DNA of 64,000 nucleotides from Candidatus Harpocratesius repetitus (GTDB lineage Archaea > Asgardarchaeota > Lokiarchaeia > Sigyniarchaeales > Promethearchaeaceae), in contig JAIZWK010000001.1 in NCBI GenBank assembly GCA_021498095.1, positions 2,281,666 to 2,345,665 of the forward strand, written 5' to 3'. The notes beneath the pieces are model-generated. The model was not told the DNA's origin and did not search any database. It worked only from the letters and a program-made list of their open reading frames with translations. Both the position numbers and the translations under genes were made by a program. This document shows, piece by piece, positions 17,606-30,554 of the stretch. Within the stretch, counting starts at the first letter, position 1; each line of letters begins with the position of its first letter.

Positions 17606-18349
17606 TTAAGATTGTCTCTCTATTTTTTTTTCTTTTACTGGAAGATCAGAAATTTTATTATTGGAAATTTCAGTTAAAAAGAATTCATTAATCTTTCCTT
17701 TTTTCAATTCTATATATCTTTTTATTGTTAAAAAGCCAATTCCAGAATATGATGTTAAGATAATTCCATAAACGCTAATAATTGCATATAAATCATTATT
17801 ATAGAAAGCTCCTATGATTACCGCACTAAAAATTGGTATTAATATCCAACTAAGAATGCGAGAAATATGTGATCCTCGAAGAGAGAGAAGGTAATAAAGA
17901 AAAATCATGAAATAACCTGGTATATAGTACAGTGGAAAATAAGGAGGAAATGAAACAGGCTGTCCTAAATTTCCTAAAATTCGAAATGATGCTAAATAAA
18001 TATCCCACCAATCAATAGCGGGAAAGGGAAATATACCTGTATCTATCCAGTAACAAGTCCAATATATTATATCTTCGAATATTATCATAAAAAATAAACC
18101 CATTAGAGTAAAATCCCATTTTTTCTTGGTTTTCCATAAAAGAAGAAATACAATTCCTAAATACATGAATGCCCAATTAACTTGTGGGGGAATTATTCTG
18201 TCTATAAGATTACCGTAGGTATAAACAACAAAATATTCGAAAATTCCATAAATTATTGAATAGATAAATGAAATAAATAAACTACTAAGAAGATTTGATC
18301 TAAATTTTTTTGAATCAGATTCGATAACAAATATTTTTTCAAGTTGCAT
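17606..18349 (-). CDS. Multi-spanning membrane protein of unknown function
   Basis: 247 residues with six or seven predicted transmembrane segments and a charged C-terminal tail (VKEKKIERQS). Aromatic residues are dense in the middle, with the acidic pair in MIIFEDIIYWTCYW and an IDWWD motif in adjacent segments. I do not recognise the family. It sits just upstream of the rRNA locus on the opposite strand, and its ATG at 18349 lies about 375 bases before the probable rRNA promoter. Confidence 0.55.
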   Translation of the reverse strand: MQLEKIFVIESDSKKFRSNLLSSLFISFIYSIIYGIFEYFVVYTYGNLIDRIIPPQVNWAFMYLGIVFLLLWKTKKKWDFTLMGLFFMIIFEDIIYWTCYWIDTGIFPFPAIDWWDIYLASFRILGNLGQPVSFPPYFPLYYIPGYFMIFLYYLLSLRGSHISRILSWILIPIFSAVIIGAFYNNDLYAIISVYGIILTSYSGIGFLTIKRYIELKKGKINEFFLTEISNNKISDLPVKEKKIERQS

Positions 18350-18723
18350 AATATTTTCTTAAAGAAAAATATAATTAAATGTATTGTTTGAGAAATTCGG
18401 TAAAACTAGAAGAAAATTTGGCTAATTAGAAAAAAAAAATGGAAATATTATGAAAAAAAACATATTTCAGCGAATTAATGAGTTATTTACATTTATGTTG
18501 TTAGACGAATTAAGTTGTTGGAGTCAGAAATTTATGACGTAAATCTTAAATTAGATGGTTTTCATGCCTTTCTCTGCATCTTTCTATTTAAATTTTGTCT
18601 AAAATCGAAAATAAAGGTTAAATAGGAGTAAAACCTTAGATAGTTTGTGTGAAGTCATCTTGACTTAACACTTTACCAACTCAATACCCTACAAAAATGG
18701 ATAATGCTTTGACAACCATTGCC

Positions 18724-18735
18724 TAAAGTATATAT
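18724..18735 (+). promoter_or_regulatory. Candidate TATA box of the rRNA locus
   Basis: TAAAGTATATAT, the best TATA-like element between the upstream gene and the 23S. Transcription would begin about 25 bases downstream, near 18758-18760, leaving a leader of roughly 300 bases. Other AT-rich stretches in the region could also serve. Confidence 0.35.
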
Positions 18736-19041
18736 CTTTACTAACATGGGTATTTGGGTAAAACATTGGAAAGATTCCTTCATTATCTTAATTGAGAACT
18801 AATCGAAGGATTAGAATGCAGGAATGAATTCTGAATGCTTTACTCAACATGCATTAAGCATGTGCATTGGTCCTATGGCAAAATTTTGTTCGTAAAATTC
18901 AAATTGAGTAAATACGGACAATGTAGTATGATTTCAATAGCTCTTCCCTATTTTAAATTAATTTGTGTAAACCAAATAACCGTAATTTTATGGAAGATAA
19001 CGCGTAATGGAGTAAATGGAGACATATCGTCTCTGATAAGT

Positions 19042-19062
19042 AATCAGGGCTCGTTCCTGATT
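19042..19062 (+). promoter_or_regulatory. Perfect hairpin just before 23S
   Basis: AATCAGG and CCTGATT form a perfect 7-bp stem with a 7-base loop, ending two bases before the inferred 23S 5' end. It follows a 5-bp hairpin at 19019-19033. Such tandem hairpins may guide pre-rRNA cleavage; this is inferred from position. Confidence 0.35.
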
Positions 19063-19064
19063 AA

Positions 19065-22168
<3,104 letters not shown>

Positions 22169-22455
22169 GGAAAAGGAACATATGGGCCCTGGCTTTGAGT
22201 CAGGACTCCAGAACGCGCTATGAAATTAACTACAAAATTTTGTCATGGGAAAAAAATCATATCAATCGGCGTGAATATGGATCAACGACATTTGTCACGG
22301 AAATGAAGTATTCCATTCCTTGATTATGATAAATAAATGAAGTCCTTTAGAAAGGACTGAAGTTGTTATGCACAGATGGTCGGTAAGTAAACGACCCCCA
22401 AAAAGGAATTTAAGTTGAATAGAAGCGAGATCAAATGGAAGGATAATAAAAACCA
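22169..22455 (+). other. 23S-16S spacer
   Basis: 287 bases with no tRNA. Two hairpins are visible: a 6-bp stem in the CCTGGC...GTCAGG stretch just after the 23S, and AGTCCTTT/AAAGGACT at 22341-22358 with a tight loop. The second could separate the two transcripts or mark processing. A clear promoter for the 16S is not evident, though AT-rich boxes occur near 22320-22340. Confidence 0.4.
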
Positions 22456-23951
<1,496 letters not shown>

Positions 23952-23959
23952 ACAACGCA

Positions 23960-23979
23960 CCGAAGGTATCATCCTTCGG
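23960..23979 (+). terminator. Hairpin and T-rich tail after 16S
   Basis: CCGAAGG and CCTTCGG make a perfect 7-bp stem with a 6-base loop, followed by a pyrimidine-rich stretch (CATTTCTTTCTTTTATT). It begins 8 bases after the 16S 3' end and is a good candidate for the rRNA terminator. Confidence 0.5.
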
Positions 23980-24059
23980 GCATTTCTTTCTTTTATTAAA
24001 TTTCCTAATGCTAACAGTTAACTATTATATAAAACATTTTTAATCATTATTTGATTAAT

Positions 24060-24809
24060 CTATTGTCTTAAACGATTAATGGCTGCCTGATAAAATTTTT
24101 TGTTGATTTCAATTCCAATACAATAACGCTCTAGCTTTTTACAAACAATGTTAACAGTGCCAGTTCCTGCAAATGGATCGCACACTATTTGATTTTGATG
24201 CGAAGAAACTGTGATTAATTTTTCAATTAATTTTTCTGGTTTTTGAGTGGGATGTAAGGTTTTATATTTACCTTTTGAGTCTGGTTGTAAGTCTATTAAT
24301 CGTTCAGGTCGTTGGCATATAGGCGTTTCTATGAGATTGTGCATTTTTTTTTGACCTAGGAAATTAAAAGGCGGATTACCTTTAACGATGAATAAGATTA
24401 ATTCAGTAGACGAGAGATATCCCGATTTCCTAATTTTCGGGGCAGGGTTTGTTTTATGCCAGACTAATATACCTTTATATCGAAATCCATATTTTTCAGT
24501 AATACGAATCAAATCAGAAATATATTGAGCACCAAAAAATATATACATAGAAGAATTATCTTTTAATTTAGATTCAAGAGATTTTATCCATGAATCAGTA
24601 AATTCTAAAAATTCATCATAAGTTTGGAAATGATCAAAATGAGCATTTTGTATAATATCAGCACGATGTTTAAATTTAATATTCGATTTTGTCATTATAT
24701 AAAAAGGAGGGTCTGTAACAACTAAATCTATAGATTTATTAGGTATTTTTGGCAAAATTTCAAGAGCATTGCCTAATAAAATCTGATTTTTCTGAAGATC
24801 GAAGGTCAT
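24060..24809 (-). CDS. Orphan DNA methyltransferase, beta class (N4-cytosine or N6-adenine)
   Basis: SAM-dependent DNA methylase, 249 residues. The catalytic motif DPPF (a DPPY/SPPW variant) lies near residue 34 in VVTDPPFYIM, and the SAM-binding motif DPFAGTGT near 215. Catalytic before SAM-binding motif gives the beta permutation. The HPTQKP block just before the SAM motif is typical. No restriction endonuclease or specificity gene flanks it, so it may regulate or protect rather than restrict. Whether the target is A or C cannot be told from the motif. The start is ATG 24809, and it reads away from htpG. Confidence 0.82.
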   Translation of the reverse strand: MTFDLQKNQILLGNALEILPKIPNKSIDLVVTDPPFYIMTKSNIKFKHRADIIQNAHFDHFQTYDEFLEFTDSWIKSLESKLKDNSSMYIFFGAQYISDLIRITEKYGFRYKGILVWHKTNPAPKIRKSGYLSSTELILFIVKGNPPFNFLGQKKMHNLIETPICQRPERLIDLQPDSKGKYKTLHPTQKPEKLIEKLITVSSHQNQIVCDPFAGTGTVNIVCKKLERYCIGIEINKKFYQAAINRLRQ

Positions 24810-25144
24810 TCTTTAAAATTCAATATGATGATAAATATTTTAAAATTTCTTGATCTTTTATCTCTTTATTTTAACATTTTTTATATTCAAATATTTTATT
24901 TTTTCTTAGTTTTTTTCTTTAGGAAATTACATTTTCTTTCCATATAACTAAAATTACAGACATTAGAAATTCATACTTTTTAATTAAAAATAAATTGAAA
25001 CTTAAAAATTATCACTTAATTCCAAACTAACTTTTGAAGCCTTAGGTAGAAGTTTTAATATGAATTTACTTTAATAAACTTGACAACATCTTTTGTAATC
25101 TACCAATTTGATCGATAAAGCAAACAACATAATGGTGATTAATA
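24810..25144. other. Intergenic region upstream of htpG
   Basis: 335 bases of AT-rich sequence between divergent genes. It holds the 19-base element at 25056-25074 that recurs before the FTR1 remnant. I see no gene or RNA. Confidence 0.45.
25056..25074 (+). promoter_or_regulatory. Shared 19-base promoter-like element, htpG copy
   Basis: TAATATGAATTTACTTTAA, identical to 27682-27700. It lies 70 bases before the htpG ATG. The TTTACTTTAA half resembles a TATA box, which would start transcription near 25095 with a leader of about 50 bases. Confidence 0.45.
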
Positions 25145-27439
25145 ATGACTGAAGCAAATACGCATGAATTTAAAGCCGAAATCAAGAAATTACTCAATAT
25201 TTTAAGCAAGTCGCTCTACCAGCATAAAGAAATTTTCCTTCGAGAATTGATAAGTAATTCTTCTGATGCGTTGAAAAAGATCCATTTCATTGGTCTTTCT
25301 AATAAGGATATAGCAGATCCTGATTTAAAACACGAGATTGAAATAGTTTTAGATCAAGAAAAAAAAACACTAATTGTTAAAGATACAGGAGTTGGAATGA
25401 CCAAAGAAGAGATGATTCAGAATTTAGGTACGATTGCTGGAAGTGGATCACAGAAATTTTTAGAGCAATTGGAACAATCTTCTGAAGAAAACAAAGAAAT
25501 TGATCTGGATATTATTGGACAATTTGGAATTGGATTTTACTCTGTGTTTATGGTTGCTAAGGAAGTAGAAGTCATTTCAAAATCATATAAGAAAGATGAA
25601 CCTGCATATCGATGGATTTCAGATGGTTCAGGTCAATTTGAAATTGAAATTACAGAAAAAGATCATCGTGGAACAGATGTTATCATCCATTTGCAGGATG
25701 AAGAAGAAGAATATTTACAATCGTATCGAATTGAGAGTATCATTAAGAAATACTCCAATTTTGTTCCATTTCCAATCTATGTCACTGAAATCAAAAAACC
25801 AGAAGAAAAAGTTGAAGTAGATCTTGATGAAGAGACTGATGAAAAGAAAGATGAAGAGAAAGATAAAGAATTAGAGGAACATACTAGTGAAGAAGAAGGA
25901 GAAAAGTTTACAGATGAAAAGATAGAAGAAGAAAAAGAACCTGAACGTGTTCCTGTTAATCAAATTAACCCTATTTGGAAACGAAATAAAACAGAAATCA
26001 CCGATGAAGACTATTTAAATTTCTATCATTATATTTCTAAGCGATATGACAATTATCTTAAAGTAATTAATTATAAAGTGGATGGAAGGGTACAATTTCG
26101 TTCCATTTTATTCATTCCAGAAACGCGATCTCAAGATTTACTTCGACCTGAAGTAGAATATGGACTTGCTCTTTATTCAAAAAATGTTATGATTATGGAA
26201 AAATCGAAGGATATCATTCCTCAATGGATGCGATTTGTCTATGGAATTGTGGATTCAGATGATATTCTTCTTAATATCAGTCGTGAAACAATTCAAACAA
26301 ATCGATTGATCATGAAAATTGAAGGATTGGTGGTAAAGCGATTTTTCAAAGAAGTTGAAGATCTATATACAGAAAGCCCAGATAAATACAAAACTTTTTG
26401 GAAAGAATTTGGTACCTTTATCAAAGAAGGAATTGTTACCGATCACGCCCGAAAAGAAAAATTGTTGGAATTGTTGCGATTTCAAACAAATAAGACTGCT
26501 GAAGATGAATATATAAGCTTAAAAACTTATGTTGAACGGATGCAGGAAGATCAAAGCGAAATTTATTATTTAATTGGCGAGAATCTTGAAAGTATGAAGA
26601 TGTCTCCTCATCTTGGATATTATGAGCAGAAAAATCTCGAAGTAATATTCTTTGATCAACCTATTGACAATTTCTTAATGATGAACGTCCATGATTATTC
26701 TGTGAAATCTGGTGAAGGTGAAGATTCCGAAGAAAAATCCTATCCATTTAAACCAATAGATGTTTCCGAAGAAGAAAAGAAACCTGGCAGTGAAGAAAAA
26801 GAGAAGGATAAATCATCCGAGAAAGATGAAGATGAAGAGATACCATCTGATATTAAAGCATTTCTTGATCATGTTAAATCTTTATTGGGTGATAAAATTA
26901 TCGATGCAAAAATATCCAAGCGGTTATACAAAAATGCATGCAGATTGGCAAATCCTTCTACTGGTATGACTTCCAGCATGCAGCGTGCCATGCGTTATTG
27001 GACCCAATCTAATTTGGATAAATCTTTTCAGATCCCCCGCAAAATATTTGAATTTAATCCAGAACATGAAATGATTCAGAAAATGATCTTACTTTATAAA
27101 GATGATCCTAAGAACCAATTTATTGATCCTGTAATTGAGCAGATGTTTGAAAACTGTCTACTTGCAGAAGGTGATCTTCCAGAACCAGCTAATATGGTAC
27201 CTCGAATCAATCAAATATTAGAAATGTTGATCACAGGTAAGAAAATTACTGAAATTCCAGTAAAATCTGAATCAAAGTCAGAAAATGAAGAAATTGACGA
27301 AAATAAAGAACAAGAAGACGAAGAAGAAAATAAAGAAAGCAATGTTCAAGATGCAGAAATAATCGATGATAGTGATTCTGAAAACCATTCTGAAAGCAAT
27401 TCGAATGAAAAATCAGATGATAGTCCTAAAAAAGACTAA
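25145..27439 (+). CDS. htpG: Hsp90-family chaperone HtpG with charged linker
   Basis: ATP-dependent chaperone, 764 residues. The GHKL ATPase domain has the helix NSSDALKKI (38-46), DTGVGMT (80-86) and the lid GQFGIGFYS (125-133). A highly acidic/basic linker follows at about 216-273, then the middle domain with NPIWKRNK and the ATP-contacting arginine R380 in NISRETIQ. A second acidic insert lies at about 520-570 before the C-terminal dimerisation domain, and the end is a long acidic Ser-rich tail without an MEEVD motif. Bacterial HtpG, about 620 residues, lacks the long linker; eukaryotic cytosolic Hsp90 has one. Hsp90 is uncommon in archaea. Confidence 0.9.
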   Translation: MTEANTHEFKAEIKKLLNILSKSLYQHKEIFLRELISNSSDALKKIHFIGLSNKDIADPDLKHEIEIVLDQEKKTLIVKDTGVGMTKEEMIQNLGTIAGSGSQKFLEQLEQSSEENKEIDLDIIGQFGIGFYSVFMVAKEVEVISKSYKKDEPAYRWISDGSGQFEIEITEKDHRGTDVIIHLQDEEEEYLQSYRIESIIKKYSNFVPFPIYVTEIKKPEEKVEVDLDEETDEKKDEEKDKELEEHTSEEEGEKFTDEKIEEEKEPERVPVNQINPIWKRNKTEITDEDYLNFYHYISKRYDNYLKVINYKVDGRVQFRSILFIPETRSQDLLRPEVEYGLALYSKNVMIMEKSKDIIPQWMRFVYGIVDSDDILLNISRETIQTNRLIMKIEGLVVKRFFKEVEDLYTESPDKYKTFWKEFGTFIKEGIVTDHARKEKLLELLRFQTNKTAEDEYISLKTYVERMQEDQSEIYYLIGENLESMKMSPHLGYYEQKNLEVIFFDQPIDNFLMMNVHDYSVKSGEGEDSEEKSYPFKPIDVSEEEKKPGSEEKEKDKSSEKDEDEEIPSDIKAFLDHVKSLLGDKIIDAKISKRLYKNACRLANPSTGMTSSMQRAMRYWTQSNLDKSFQIPRKIFEFNPEHEMIQKMILLYKDDPKNQFIDPVIEQMFENCLLAEGDLPEPANMVPRINQILEMLITGKKITEIPVKSESKSENEEIDENKEQEDEEENKESNVQDAEIIDDSDSENHSESNSNEKSDDSPKKD

Positions 27440-27681
27440 CAATAAGCATTAAAAAAAGGATTTGAAGAAAAATAATATATTAAAATTGTTATAGAGCCAT
27501 AAATATTCTTTTTTTTACCTTTTTACTTCTTTCTTCTTTTTCCTTTCTTCTTTATCCTTTTTTCTCGGTTATAATTCTGTTATATGGGTGAAAAATCTGC
27601 ATTATTATTTGATTATTTGTAAATTTAGAGTTTTGTTTATTTTTAAAATTAGTCATGTCTAATAATAAAAGACTCCATTAA

Positions 27682-27700
27682 TAATATGAATTTACTTTAA
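27682..27700 (+). promoter_or_regulatory. Shared 19-base promoter-like element, FTR1 copy
   Basis: Exact copy of the element at 25056-25074. Here it ends 23 bases before the ATG of the FTR1 remnant, so a TATA-directed start would fall within a few bases of the start codon, giving a nearly leaderless transcript. Confidence 0.45.
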
Positions 27701-27723
27701 ATCTTCAGGTAAAGGTGAACGAC

Positions 27724-28084
27724 ATGATCACAAGTTTAATTATAACATTTCGAGAAACTTTAGAATCGGCTTTAATAATAGGAATAATACTCAGCTATCT
27801 TAATCGAATTGGAAGAAAGGAAATGAAAACTTTTGTTTGGTTGTGTGGCAGCTGGATTATTTGCTTATGGAATTCATGAATTACAAGAAGCAAGTATTAT
27901 TCCAATATTTATTGAGCATATTTATGATATAAATTCATTTATTGATGAGAAGGGAAATTTTGGCAGTATCTTAAAAGGTCTATTCGGTTATAATGGAAAT
28001 CCATCATTAGTTGAAACCACAATTTATAGTTTTTATCTTCTTTTTGCCTTCATTCTTTGGAAATTAATAATTAAAGAAAAATAA
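27724..28084 (+). pseudogene. FTR1 iron permease, internally deleted and frameshifted
   Basis: Remnant of an oxidase-dependent Fe2+ permease. The N-terminus MITSLIITFRETLESALI has the family's first REXXE motif (RETLE) in helix 1. After about 35 residues the frame shifts, and the text resumes with the family's C-terminal region GLFAYGIHELQEASIIP and GYNGNPSLVETTIYSFYL. About 150 residues, with the second REXXE helix, are missing. A gene in this state cannot form the seven-helix permease, so it is dead, although its promoter element is intact. The ends are those of the open segments. Confidence 0.6.
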
Positions 28085-28220
28085 AATAAAAACTAAAATA
28101 AAAATAAAACGTTCATCTCCTATTTATATCAGAAAAAGGATTTGTACGCTTTTGGAACAACATTAAAAACCCTGATTCCATGGATATCTTATTTTTTTAC
28201 TTATTACTTTATTTCTTTTA

Positions 28221-29045
28221 TTAATGTACATCAGAAGGATCCCAATCAGTATGTAGATTTTGGTTCCATGAATTCATGGTTTGCATATCTTCTATATCAA
28301 TCGAGAAATCGAAAACAGATGCATTTTCTTCAATTCTATCCAATCTTTGTGACTTTGGTATTGGAACTACTCCTGTTTGAATACACCATCGGAGCATTAA
28401 TTGTGCTGTTGTTTTATGATATTTTTCTGCTAATTTTTTCAAACCTTCATGATGAAGCATATAACCATTTGTTAATGGAGAATAAGCTTCAAGAAGAATA
28501 TTATTATTCTTGCAAAAAATGAGAAGTTCTGTGAGATTTAAAAATGGGTTGAACTCTACTTGGTTCACAAATGGAATTATGCCCGCGTTTTCTAAAATTT
28601 CATTCAAATGGGGAATGTAATAATTACTTACTCCAATCGCACGACATAATCCTTCATCATACAGATGTTCCAAAGCTTTCCATGTATCTTTGCGCTTCAC
28701 GGGTACCGGCCAGTGAATTAAATAAAGATCGATATAATCTACTTGTAGTTTTTTCCGACTTCGTTCAAATGCCTCTAATGTCGATTCATAACCTTGTTCT
28801 GTATTCCAAACTTTAGAAGTGATAATAATTTCATCACGATTGATCTCTGATTCTCGAATGACATCACCAATTTCTTTCTCATTTCCATAAAATGAAGCAG
28901 TATCTATCAATCGATATCCGATTTTTAATGCATAGCTTAAAACTTTTGTGAGTGTAGATCCTCTTAAAGCATAAGTTCCCAAACCTATTGGTGGGATTGA
29001 TAACTCTTTTGTTAAAGAAATTCGAGAAGAGATTGATTCTGTCAT
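28221..29045 (-). CDS. Aldo/keto reductase
   Basis: NADPH-dependent carbonyl reductase of 274 residues with the TIM-barrel signature. The catalytic tetrad is present: D48 and Y53 in DTASFYGNE, K78 in IITSKVW, and H111 in YLIHWPVP. The IPKSQRLDRIEEN block near the C-terminus binds the 2'-phosphate of NADPH in relatives. Physiological substrate unknown. It stands alone, convergent with the FTR1 remnant, and starts at ATG 29045. Confidence 0.85.
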   Translation of the reverse strand: MTESISSRISLTKELSIPPIGLGTYALRGSTLTKVLSYALKIGYRLIDTASFYGNEKEIGDVIRESEINRDEIIITSKVWNTEQGYESTLEAFERSRKKLQVDYIDLYLIHWPVPVKRKDTWKALEHLYDEGLCRAIGVSNYYIPHLNEILENAGIIPFVNQVEFNPFLNLTELLIFCKNNNILLEAYSPLTNGYMLHHEGLKKLAEKYHKTTAQLMLRWCIQTGVVPIPKSQRLDRIEENASVFDFSIDIEDMQTMNSWNQNLHTDWDPSDVH

Positions 29046-29294
29046 CTAGATGCTCCTTTTACAGATATGTCAAAGAAGTAAAAATCCGAAATTCCATCGG
29101 ATGCCTTCTTAATGAAATTTAACTCGATTCGCTCTTATAAATATTATGCAAAAAACTATTTTTTTTCATTTTTTTTGATGAGATAATTATTACTTGATTA
29201 TCATTTATTTAGAGAAAAAGTTATAAGTATTCCACATAAATTATTTTATAATTACATTTGCGTACTTTAATTTAAAAAATAATTAGTTGATTCT

Positions 29295-29489
29295 ATGCAG
29301 GAATTTTCGAAATCTGAATCTGAACGCCTGAGTTTTACTGGCTCATCAACTAAACCTGATGAACGTGAGTTAATCCAAAAAAGAATTGTTATTATTGACC
29401 AGCGGATTAAATGGTTGATGAAAGTAAAAAATACTTTGGAAAATCAACTTCAAAATCTAGATCAAATCAATTTATTGAATAAATCTTAG
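29295..29489 (+). CDS. Small coiled-coil protein, 64 residues
   Basis: Begins MQEFSKSESERLSFTGSSTK and ends in a helical stretch (LIQKRIVIIDQRIKWLMKVKN) with heptad-like Leu/Ile spacing. No family recognised. The ATG is preceded by an AT-rich region with a plausible promoter, and the composition is protein-like. It could be a real small protein. Confidence 0.4.
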   Translation: MQEFSKSESERLSFTGSSTKPDERELIQKRIVIIDQRIKWLMKVKNTLENQLQNLDQINLLNKS

Positions 29490-29678
29490 TAGATATTAAT
29501 CAATTTGAATAGATTTCTGTGCTAACTTTATTAATTATTATGCTGGTACTTTGGGAAGTTGTAAAAGATTCATTTTTATTATTAAATATCTCTTTCTTAG
29601 AGATAATAAGGAAAAAAACTATTGAATTAATAAGCAAAACTTCTAAAAACTAAAAAATTATGTCATAATAGATAAGAT

Positions 29679-30431
29679 CTATTCTTTTGAAAGGACAACT
29701 TCTTGCTTTAAAAGTTTCTCCTTAATCGGATCCCAGAAAATCTGATTGTAGGGTCCGCTGGTATTGATTTTTGTCCACCAAACCTTGAAATTATCTTGAG
29801 GACAAACATTCATACACGCGGCACATTTAATGCATTTTTCATCATCAATTTCAATATGAATCTTTGATTCCCATGCTGGTTCCATTTCTTTAAAAGTAAT
29901 GGCTTCCGTAGGGCATATTTGCTCGCATTTATGACAATCACCAGGGCATTTATTCATGTAATATTTAATAAACTCATCTTTGTCATCTGGTATTTCATAA
30001 GTTACCTCGATTTTTCCTTCCCAGTAAATATTGGCATCTCGTCCTAATTTAGAGCAAGGTACTTTTTGAATTTCCAATTTCGGAATTGAATTATGCTCAA
30101 TAAGTTTAAGTGTTTCGGTAGGAACCAATTCACCATCTTCATACAATTGAATAGCATCAAACGGGCAAAAAATTTGACACGTTCCGCACATAACACATAA
30201 ATCAGGATCTACTGTATCTACTACAGAAGCATTCAGATCTTTGGGTTTCGATTCATAAACAGCAGCTGCTGGGCCAAATAAAATAGCATCTTTTGGACAG
30301 ACAATTGAACATTGCCCACACCCAGTACATTTCATTCGATCAAGAATCAAATCATATTGTTTTACTAGGTATTTATGGGTGATTTTGATTTCAGTATCAT
30401 CTATTTTTTTTAATCGTTTAGGAAAGGCCAT
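29679..30431 (-). CDS. Ferredoxin-like protein with four [4Fe-4S] sites
   Basis: 250-residue electron carrier. Four cysteine clusters of the CxxCxxCxxxCP type are visible: CTGCGQCSIVCP, CVMCGTCQIFCP, CPGDCHKCEQICP (an altered spacing) and CIKCAACMNVCP. This is more than a simple 2[4Fe-4S] ferredoxin and resembles the polyferredoxin-type subunits that accompany Hdr complexes. It is followed on the same strand, after about 120 bases, by the TPR-HdrB gene, so the two may form an operon. It may pass electrons between a low-potential ferredoxin pool and HdrB. That assignment is inference. Confidence 0.8.
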   Translation of the reverse strand: MAFPKRLKKIDDTEIKITHKYLVKQYDLILDRMKCTGCGQCSIVCPKDAILFGPAAAVYESKPKDLNASVVDTVDPDLCVMCGTCQIFCPFDAIQLYEDGELVPTETLKLIEHNSIPKLEIQKVPCSKLGRDANIYWEGKIEVTYEIPDDKDEFIKYYMNKCPGDCHKCEQICPTEAITFKEMEPAWESKIHIEIDDEKCIKCAACMNVCPQDNFKVWWTKINTSGPYNQIFWDPIKEKLLKQEVVLSKE

Positions 30432-30554
30432 ATTGTTATCCTCGAATTTTTAAAGATAAAATTATGATTAAGAGATATTTATTTATAAAGTTGGGGAATA
30501 AAAAAGGGTAATGGTATATCCTTAGTTAGTTGGTTTAGTTGGTTAATTCGTTGG

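Larger units (their letters stand above)
18350..19064. other. rRNA promoter and leader region
   Basis: 715 bases before the mature 23S. There is no credible gene. It holds a TATA-like box near 18724-18735 and, within the presumed transcript, hairpins at 18847-18863 (ACATGC/GCATGT), 19019-19033 (GAGAC/GTCTC) and 19042-19062 (AATCAGG/CCTGATT). The last two sit directly before the 23S 5' end and could be processing signals. Confidence 0.5.

Noticed and set aside
28142..28522. A 126-codon plus-strand frame with hydrophobic segments
   Set aside because: Most of it is antisense to the aldo/keto reductase, whose catalytic residues are intact, and its first part is the FTR1 tail region.
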